Shown here: positions 1 to 5,182 of the stretch, piece by piece
Numbering within the stretch: position 1 is the stretch's first letter
Layout of the letters: each line of letters opens with the position of its first letter
NCBI GenBank assembly: GCA_017629395.1
Contig: JAGBXH010000040.1
Location: forward strand, 1-10,582
Reading direction: 5' to 3'
DNA: 10,582 nt
Source of the DNA: Clostridia bacterium
Lineage (GTDB): Bacteria > Bacillota > Clostridia > Oscillospirales > CAG-272
Position numbers and translations under genes: made by a program
Notes under the pieces: generated by a model
Database searches by the model: none
Seen by the model: only the letters and a program-made list of their open reading frames with translations
What the model was told of the DNA's origin: nothing

Positions 1-76
1 CAAGCAGTGAGGGGAGCTGCATAAGTGCAAGGGAGCCGGCAAGGATCAAGCGCGGAATCAGGGATTTGTATTTCAT
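1..76 (-). CDS. Start of an exported protein (partial, leaves window)
   Basis: Reading the minus strand from an ATG at 76 gives 25 codons that stay open to the window edge: M-K-Y-K-S-L-I-P-R then L-I-L-A-G-S-L-A-L-M-Q-L-P-S-L-L. This is the shape of a secretion signal or first membrane helix: a basic N-terminus followed by a hydrophobic core. An AAAGGAG ribosome binding site lies at 95-89, a slightly long 12 nt before the ATG. The start is 44 nt downstream of the stop of the PstS-like gene on the same strand with no terminator between them, so the two are probably co-transcribed. The mature protein lies outside the window and its function cannot be named. A Pst component is possible by position, but nothing visible supports it. 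Confidence 0.6.
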   Translation of the reverse strand, partial: MKYKSLIPRLILAGSLALMQLPSLL

Positions 77-120
77 AAGGGGGAAATGCTCCTTTCTGCC
101 TGCACTTGCGCGCAAGGCTG

Positions 121-1302
121 TCAATTGCCGACGTAGCCGGTCTTTTCAATGATATATTGCCCCTCGTCGGACAGTATCCAATCCAGCAGCCGCTGCACGT
201 TGGGGTTGTCGTTGCCCTCGTAGGTTACGGCATAGACCGGCGCAATGATCGGATAAGCACCGCTTTTGATGTTTTCCACAGTGGGAGCAACGCCATCCAC
301 CGCGATCATCTTGATATCGGGATTTTTGATCATGCCCTCTATGTAGAAGCGGAATGAAAAGCCGATCGAGCCCGACAGGTTGCGGTAGTCTGCAACCTCT
401 TCGATCGCGGCAGCCATGCCTTTTATTTCCTTGATTTCGGGGTCGATTATGGTAGCATCTCCCATAAAGCGCAGCATCATGCTTTGGCTGCCACTGCCCT
501 TGTCGCGCTGGAATGCCTCTATGGGCTTGTCCTCGCCTCCAACCTCTTTCCAGTTGGTAATCTTGCCGGAGTAGATGTCCCTGATCTGTTGGCTGGTCAG
601 CGAGTCGATGGGGTTGTCCTTGTGCACAAAGAATACGAAAGCCTCGTAGCCGATCTGCGTGTAATCAAAGACAGTGCCCATTTGCTCGGCGTACGCGATC
701 TGTTCTTTGGAGGGGGCAGCGCCAATGAAAATATCGGTCTTCTTTTGTGCCAGCAGTTTGTAGCCGCCAACCGTGCTGTTGTATTCAAACACGCCGTCGT
801 ACAGCTCGGTGGTTTCGGGATATACCGCATGCACGAATGCCGAGTAAACGGGGAAGGCGGCGGTTGCGCCGTCAATGATCGGTAAGTCGCCCTCAAGCTG
901 CAGCGAGGCGTCCTCGAGCTTGACGATCTTGGAATCCTCGTCAAAGGGCAGGTATTCGCGCAGATTGATGTTGGGCGTGGTGTCAATGGTGATCGAGTCC
1001 TCGTACAAATCCTGCCCGATCTGCACACCGAGCGGAATACCCAACGCTAAAATAAAGCAGCAAAAGCAGGCAAGGTAAATCCGCCCTGCTTTTTTTCTCA
1101 CCCAAAGCAGGGGGATGACGGAGGGCAGGATCAGCACGCTTGCGTAAGCGATCCACTCGCTGTAGCCAAAAAGCGCGATCATCAGCATGAAAAATAATGC
1201 CACCAAGGGCCATGCAAGCACGATGGCAACGGTCAACAGAATTTTGAGCACCAATACCGTGATTTTGACTTCTCTTTGATCGAAAAATTCTTTTAACGTC
1301 AT
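121..1302 (-). CDS. Membrane-anchored PstS-like phosphate-type solute-binding protein
   Basis: The 393-residue product has two parts. Residues about 14-95 contain three hydrophobic segments (about 14-46, 50-67 and 76-93), with the basic stretch RKKAGR at 69-74 between the second and third. Residues about 135-393 are a periplasmic-binding-protein domain of the PstS type: a D-G-A-T-A-A-F-P-V-Y motif at 144-153 corresponds to the family DG(S/A)T phosphate loop, F-Q-R-D-K-G-S-G-S-Q at 264-273 to the second ligand loop, G-S-I-G-F at 311-315 to the usual GAIGY, and the end L-S-D-E-G-Q...K-T-G-Y-V is also typical. PstS in Gram-positives normally has a single lipoprotein signal; a three-helix anchor is unusual. 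The start has an AAGAAGGAGAT site 7 nt upstream. No pstC, pstA or pstB is visible, so it may bind phosphate or another oxyanion for a transporter elsewhere, or act as a sensor. It lies 109 bp after the MFS gene. Confidence 0.85.
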   Translation of the reverse strand: MTLKEFFDQREVKITVLVLKILLTVAIVLAWPLVALFFMLMIALFGYSEWIAYASVLILPSVIPLLWVRKKAGRIYLACFCCFILALGIPLGVQIGQDLYEDSITIDTTPNINLREYLPFDEDSKIVKLEDASLQLEGDLPIIDGATAAFPVYSAFVHAVYPETTELYDGVFEYNSTVGGYKLLAQKKTDIFIGAAPSKEQIAYAEQMGTVFDYTQIGYEAFVFFVHKDNPIDSLTSQQIRDIYSGKITNWKEVGGEDKPIEAFQRDKGSGSQSMMLRFMGDATIIDPEIKEIKGMAAAIEEVADYRNLSGSIGFSFRFYIEGMIKNPDIKMIAVDGVAPTVENIKSGAYPIIAPVYAVTYEGNDNPNVQRLLDWILSDEGQYIIEKTGYVGN

Positions 1303-1411
1303 ATAAATCTCCTTCTTCTTTGCAGTATTGCAAGGTGGCTCTACCTATATAGACGGTTTTTTCTGCGGAAAGTTCGGTATTGCTTGGATTGTTTACAAAA
1401 TATTCACTGAG

Positions 1412-2662
1412 TCAAGCCTGCTTTTTGAGGCGCTTAAAAAACCTGATCGTAAAGAACAGCATGACGATTCCCAGAATGGGGAAGATCGCACAGGCGAGCA
1501 TGCCTGCCTTGAGTCCCACCTGCTCGGGAGAGAGCGAGAGCTGCTCAGATAGGCGCGCGCCCAAGGACGATGCGCTGACCGCGTCGGTCACAATGCCCAT
1601 CAGCTGCGGTGCAACCGATGCGCCAAGGTCACCGCCCGATGCCATGAGCGCGTAAGCGGCAACGCCCACGCAGGGCACGTTTTCCTCCATCATGATCAAA
1701 GCACCGGGCCACAGCATCGAGGTAAAGATGCCGGTCAGCACGCAAGCGATCAATGCGACCGCAGGCGCACCCGACAAGACCACGACGAGGTAGCATACCG
1801 CCGCGCCGATCATGCCGACCGTGAGCATGCGGAAGATGTTTTTGCCGTATTTGGCGTAAGTAATACGCGTCAGCCCCAGCAGAATGGCAAATGCCGCAAG
1901 CCCCAGCATATCACCCACCGCCTTGGGGATGTGCAGCGCGTTTTCCATGTAGCCCGAGATCCAGTTGGACATGGTGTTCTCGGCACAAGAGCCGAAAAAG
2001 ATGCAGGCAACGCACAGGGCAAGACCGATCGTGCGCGAGCGCGAGCGGCTTGCGCGCTCTTTTTCGCTGCCCCCTTGCAGATCGGGCATGGGGGAGAGCA
2101 TGAAGAGTACTGCTGCGATGACGGGCAGTGCGGCAAAGAACAGCGTCAGGTACATCCATTTCGAGCGGTCAAACAGCGCAAAGAAAACGGTGCTGGTCAC
2201 GATGACGAAAAAGATGCCGAATGCGTAGAGCGAGTGCAGCATGCTCATGTCGCGCTGGGGGTTATCCGAGGGGAGCGCGGCAATGGTGGGCGAGAGCATG
2301 ACCTCGGAAAGCCCTGCGGCAACCGAGAAAATGACCGTGCCCGCAAGCAAGCCTGCATAGGCAAATTGCTGCGGGAGCAGCCAAGGGACAAGCGCGTAGA
2401 TCACAAGACCCAGCGAGGTGATCAGCGGCGTGACGCGTACCAGCATCTGCGCGTTGAATTTTTTGGCAAACAGGGAAAATAGCAGATCCACGATCATCTG
2501 CGTGCAGAAGTTGGTCAGCACCAACGTGCCAAGCAATGTGTAGGAAATGCCATACATATCCTGCAGCGTGGCAAAGAGCAGCGGCGGCAGGACAAAGATC
2601 GAGGACATGGTAAAGTATGCCGAGTAGCAGGCAAGCTTGGTGCGTTTATAGTTGGGAGTCAT
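1412..2662 (-). CDS. Major facilitator superfamily transporter
   Basis: The 416-residue protein is hydrophobic along most of its length and fits a twelve-helix secondary transporter: six segments in residues about 12-192, a charged loop at about 193-210 (E-K-E-R-A-S-R-S-R-S-R) and six more to about 406. The second half opens with a segment containing S-C-A-E-N-T-M-S-N-W-I-S-G-Y (225-238), resembling clostridial MFS proteins of the FHS (fucose/glucose-galactose) type. Another hallmark is the small-residue helix A-S-G-G-D-L-G-A-S-V-A-P-Q at 341-353. A sugar or sugar-derived substrate is the best guess but cannot be read from the sequence. The ATG at 2662 overlaps the TGA of the upstream FliB-like gene by 4 bp (ATGA), and a GAGGTGA site lies within the end of that gene, so translation is coupled. 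Length and ends are normal and there are no frameshifts. Confidence 0.85.
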   Translation of the reverse strand: MTPNYKRTKLACYSAYFTMSSIFVLPPLLFATLQDMYGISYTLLGTLVLTNFCTQMIVDLLFSLFAKKFNAQMLVRVTPLITSLGLVIYALVPWLLPQQFAYAGLLAGTVIFSVAAGLSEVMLSPTIAALPSDNPQRDMSMLHSLYAFGIFFVIVTSTVFFALFDRSKWMYLTLFFAALPVIAAVLFMLSPMPDLQGGSEKERASRSRSRTIGLALCVACIFFGSCAENTMSNWISGYMENALHIPKAVGDMLGLAAFAILLGLTRITYAKYGKNIFRMLTVGMIGAAVCYLVVVLSGAPAVALIACVLTGIFTSMLWPGALIMMEENVPCVGVAAYALMASGGDLGASVAPQLMGIVTDAVSASSLGARLSEQLSLSPEQVGLKAGMLACAIFPILGIVMLFFTIRFFKRLKKQA

Positions 2663-3561
2663 GCGGTCACCTCGTAAAAGACGGATTTGAGCGTGTCGGT
2701 GTTGTCCTCGGAGTATTCGATCTCCTCGGAAATGATGCGGGCGGCGTCAAGTGCGTCGTGCCCCGATGCAATCAGCGAGGCAAGCAGGCGTTCCAGGAAC
2801 AAGGCAAGCCCCAAGGATGCGGCAAAGTCTGCCTCGTTTGCGGCGTCCGAGCAATGGCGATAGACAAAGTAGGCAAGCGTGTTTGCAAGGATGGGCTGCT
2901 GCCAGGGAAGCACCTCGGCATCCCCCGTGTACAGCATGAAGAGCTCGACGTGCTCCTCGTGCAGGTATTCCAGGCGGCAAAGCAGCTCACACCATGCGTT
3001 GTCGTTCTTGATGCCTGCGTCCACGCCAAAGGCGGTGCTGATGCGCGCAAGGCGGTCTTCATAACAAAGGGACTTGTCCTTTAATATTTTATACACACGC
3101 GCACGCGGCACGGTGGCGTCAAAGGCGTCGGTGTAGGGCTCACCGTCGAGCATTCCAAGCTCGATCATCTCGTCAAAATTGTCAGAGAACAGCACAATGC
3201 GGCAAGCCTCCTCGCAGCAAAGTCCCAAGCCAACCTCGGTGCCGTGGGGCGTTTCGTGGTAAAAGCGGGGATGCTCGCGGCAGATCTCGCAAAGCGCGTC
3301 CTGCCCGTAAGCACAAATGATGCGGCAAAGTCCGCGCTCGTCCAAATGCGGGCAACGCTCGTGCGCGGCAAGAGAGAAGTGCGGGGTGTCGGTTTGGTCA
3401 ATGCTTGCGCGGATGGTGCCTGCGTAGTCGCCGTCCAAGGTGTCGTACAGCGCGCGGGTGTCCTCGTCCACGTCGATCTCCCAGCCAATGCAGCAGGAGT
3501 GCTTGCAGCGGTCTGCAATGCAGGTAAATTCTTTATAATAAGCAGGTGCGTAAAGCTTCAT
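2659..3561 (-). CDS. fliB: FliB-family Cys-rich protein (flagellin lysine-N-methylase-like)
   Basis: The product is 300 residues from the ATG at 3561. That start is chosen because AAAAGGAGCG sits 7 nt upstream; the reading frame extends 28 codons further up, but those codons contain the ribosome site and the 5' leader. The N-terminal half is rich in cysteine: C14, C19, C23-C24, C70, C79, C83, C91, C94, C115-C116 and C120. The order A-D-R-C-K-H-S-C-C-I-G-W-E-I-D (16-30), C-P-H-L-D...G-L-C (70-79) and C-E-I-C-R-E-H-P-R (91-99) is diagnostic of the FliB / CxxCxxCC family. Known FliB enzymes methylate flagellin lysines with SAM, and a [4Fe-4S] cluster has been reported for the Salmonella enzyme. 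The C-terminal half (about 125-300) is helical and less conserved. No flagellar gene is visible, so the target may be another surface protein. It is the first gene of the minus-strand operon, translationally coupled to the MFS gene. Confidence 0.85.
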   Translation of the reverse strand: MKLYAPAYYKEFTCIADRCKHSCCIGWEIDVDEDTRALYDTLDGDYAGTIRASIDQTDTPHFSLAAHERCPHLDERGLCRIICAYGQDALCEICREHPRFYHETPHGTEVGLGLCCEEACRIVLFSDNFDEMIELGMLDGEPYTDAFDATVPRARVYKILKDKSLCYEDRLARISTAFGVDAGIKNDNAWCELLCRLEYLHEEHVELFMLYTGDAEVLPWQQPILANTLAYFVYRHCSDAANEADFAASLGLALFLERLLASLIASGHDALDAARIISEEIEYSEDNTDTLKSVFYEVTA

Positions 3562-3633
3562 TTTTGCGCTCCTTTTCATTTTGTTTGATTTGGATTTTCT
3601 GCGGGATAAGTCCCCGCCCTGCGATATACCATT

Positions 3634-3662
3634 ATTATAGCACACCTTATTCGCGCTTGCAA
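3634..3662 (-). promoter_or_regulatory. Sigma-A promoter of the fliB-MFS operon
   Basis: On the minus strand TTGCAA (3662-3657) is followed after exactly 17 nt by a perfect TATAAT (3639-3634). Transcription would start near 3627, giving a leader of about 65 nt. That leader can form a small hairpin, GCGGG/CCCGC at 3617-3613 and 3605-3601. No known operator or riboswitch is recognised in it. Confidence 0.8.
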
Positions 3663-3681
3663 GAGAGTATGGGATTTTTGC

Positions 3682-3710
3682 TTGACAAGGAGGCGTATTT
3701 GTTGTAAAAT
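3682..3710 (+). promoter_or_regulatory. Sigma-A promoter of the surface protein-glycosidase operon
   Basis: A perfect TTGACA (3682-3687) is followed after 17 nt by TAAAAT (3705-3710). A second, overlapping TATAAT at 3710-3715 is 22 nt from the -35 box and therefore less likely. The leader to the ATG at 3740 would be only about 23 nt, with AAGGGAGGT at 3727-3735. The -35 box stands 19 bp from the -35 box of the divergent fliB promoter, so the two polymerase sites are back to back. Confidence 0.85.
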
Positions 3711-3739
3711 ATAATTAGAATACATCAAGGGAGGTCATC

Positions 3740-5182
3740 ATGAAAAAACGATTGCTTTTGTGCTTGCTGCTTGCTTGCGCCATGCTTTGCGCGCTTGTGC
3801 CCGTGACGGCATCTGCCGCGGATGCGGTCAGCATGCAGCCCTGCTATTCCTTGCCCTTTGCACCCGAGGGTACGACCTACGGGCAGGTTACCTTCAGCGT
3901 GCCCGCAGACGTGCAGGGCTTGACCAAGGACGCATGGGATAACGGACTTGACCACAATACCGATCTGATCCTTTTGTCCTTTGTCAAGGACGGCGTGGCG
4001 TATGAGAATATGACCGTGCGAGAGATCAAGGACATGCTGGGCGATCTGCCGCTCAAGCGCACCTGCTATACCTATGAGAACGGACCTGATGGTACGATCT
4101 ATCTCAATCTGCGCTTTCACATGGACGATCATTCCAAGCTCAAGCCCTCGGATTTTACCGCCGTGACTGTCAAGGCGGGCTTTGTGTGGTGCGCGGGCTC
4201 ACCCTCCGGAATCGATAAGGAGCTTTCTGCGCTGACGCTGGAGCACGACGTGTATTTTCCCGTTAACCAAAAGGCAGGCATTACCGCCGTGCAGGTGGGG
4301 GCAATGCCGGGCGGTGACGGTGCTTTGCGCGTCAGATTTGAGCGCAAGGATCGTGAGAGCCTCAAAGCCATTTCCGCGGTGGATCTGTGCCCCTCGGCGA
4401 TCCCCGGCAAGACCTTGGGCGATCTTGTCACCATTGACGGCGTGACGGTGACGGATCTGGTCAAGCAGGGTAAGGTGGCACGCTTCAATTTCTATGGCGA
4501 TACCATGATCTTTCATATTGACAATCCTTCCTATCTTGCTGCCCTGAAGGAAAACGAGTATGAGATCGTCATTCTCCCCGGCTTTCGCTGGATGAACTGG
4601 AACCGAGACGACTGGGGCAACTGGGCGGGCTCAAACAGAAACAACTATACGCCTGTGGACGGTACGCTGGTGCTGGAGCCGATTGTGTTTAGCATCAATG
4701 CCTCGGATGAGATCAGCGTCAAAATGGGCGGTATGAGCGTGCTGCCCGGATATAAGGATACGTATTACGTGGGCGAGCGCATTGACATGACCTCGCTGGT
4801 CGTGCGCGTGGAGTTTGCAAGTGGTGCGGGGCTTGACATGATGCTGCTGGAGAGCATGGTCAGCTACGATTTCTCCGCACCCGGCACGGCTACCGTGACG
4901 GTGGAATACGACGGCATGGTGGCAACGTATGAGGTGACTGTGCTGCCCGTACCCGAAACCGAAACGGAATCCGAAACTGTAGGGTCGAGTAATTCGACAG
5001 AGTCGAATATAGAATCGACCGCAGAGACCGCAACCGAGGCGGCTCCCGAAACGGATGCCGACAACCTTGTCCCCGAGCCTGCCATCAAAAAAGGCTGCGG
5101 TGCTGCGCTTGCGCCTGCAGGGATGATATTGCTTTGCCTTGTTGGCTTTGCGTTTGGCAGAAAGGAGGACAGAGATGCGTAA
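3740..5182 (+). CDS. Surface protein with duplicated unknown domain, Big_3 Ig-like domain and GlyCys membrane tail
   Basis: The 480-residue product begins with a clear signal peptide (M-K-K-R, hydrophobic core, cleavage near A-S-A-A at 24-27). Residues about 33-175 and 184-316 look like two diverged copies of one domain. Both hold D-G-V (84-86, 233-235), a run before a beta-strand ending in hydrophobic-F/I-H-x-D (R-F-H-M-D at 125-129; I-F-H-I-D at 257-261) and then G-F-V-W (147-150) or G-F-R-W (281-284). I do not recognise this domain. Residues about 335-402 match the Big_3 bacterial Ig-like fold (Y-x-V-G-E-R-I-D-M-T...Y-D-F-S-A-P-G-T-A-T-V-T-V). A Ser/Thr/Glu linker (405-447) leads to K-K-G-C-G-A-A-L, one membrane helix and R-K-E-D, a C-terminal anchor or sorting tail. 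No LPXTG is present. The start has AAGGGAGGT upstream. The gene overlaps the next by 8 bp. A role in binding or presenting a glycan is inferred from that neighbour only. Confidence 0.85.
   Translation: MKKRLLLCLLLACAMLCALVPVTASAADAVSMQPCYSLPFAPEGTTYGQVTFSVPADVQGLTKDAWDNGLDHNTDLILLSFVKDGVAYENMTVREIKDMLGDLPLKRTCYTYENGPDGTIYLNLRFHMDDHSKLKPSDFTAVTVKAGFVWCAGSPSGIDKELSALTLEHDVYFPVNQKAGITAVQVGAMPGGDGALRVRFERKDRESLKAISAVDLCPSAIPGKTLGDLVTIDGVTVTDLVKQGKVARFNFYGDTMIFHIDNPSYLAALKENEYEIVILPGFRWMNWNRDDWGNWAGSNRNNYTPVDGTLVLEPIVFSINASDEISVKMGGMSVLPGYKDTYYVGERIDMTSLVVRVEFASGAGLDMMLLESMVSYDFSAPGTATVTVEYDGMVATYEVTVLPVPETETESETVGSSNSTESNIESTAETATEAAPETDADNLVPEPAIKKGCGAALAPAGMILLCLVGFAFGRKEDRDA

Noticed and set aside
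105..116. CTTGCGCGCAAG, a perfect 12-bp palindrome after the PstS-like gene.
   Set aside because: It has no loop and no T-tract, so it is not an intrinsic terminator; a protein site is possible but nothing else supports it.
1366..1381. TTCGGTAT upstream of the PstS-like gene repeats one half of the palindrome at 8009-8023.
   Set aside because: Only an 8-base half-site is shared and the other half does not fit; such a match is not unlikely by chance in 10 kb.
1303..1411. Possible separate promoter for the PstS-like gene (TATATA at 1351-1346 on the minus strand) and the small inverted repeat TTGCA/TGCAA at 1320-1333.
   Set aside because: The -35 partner would be AACTTT, a poor match. With no terminator in the gap, read-through from the upstream genes explains expression as well.
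3601..3617. GCGGG/CCCGC hairpin in the fliB leader as a possible riboswitch or attenuator.
   Set aside because: A single 5-bp stem without conserved riboswitch elements or a following U-tract is not enough.
3562..3645. A 28-codon N-terminal extension of the FliB-like protein.
   Set aside because: It covers the -10 region, the leader and the ribosome site, and the family sequence starts with M-K-L-Y-A-P at 3561.
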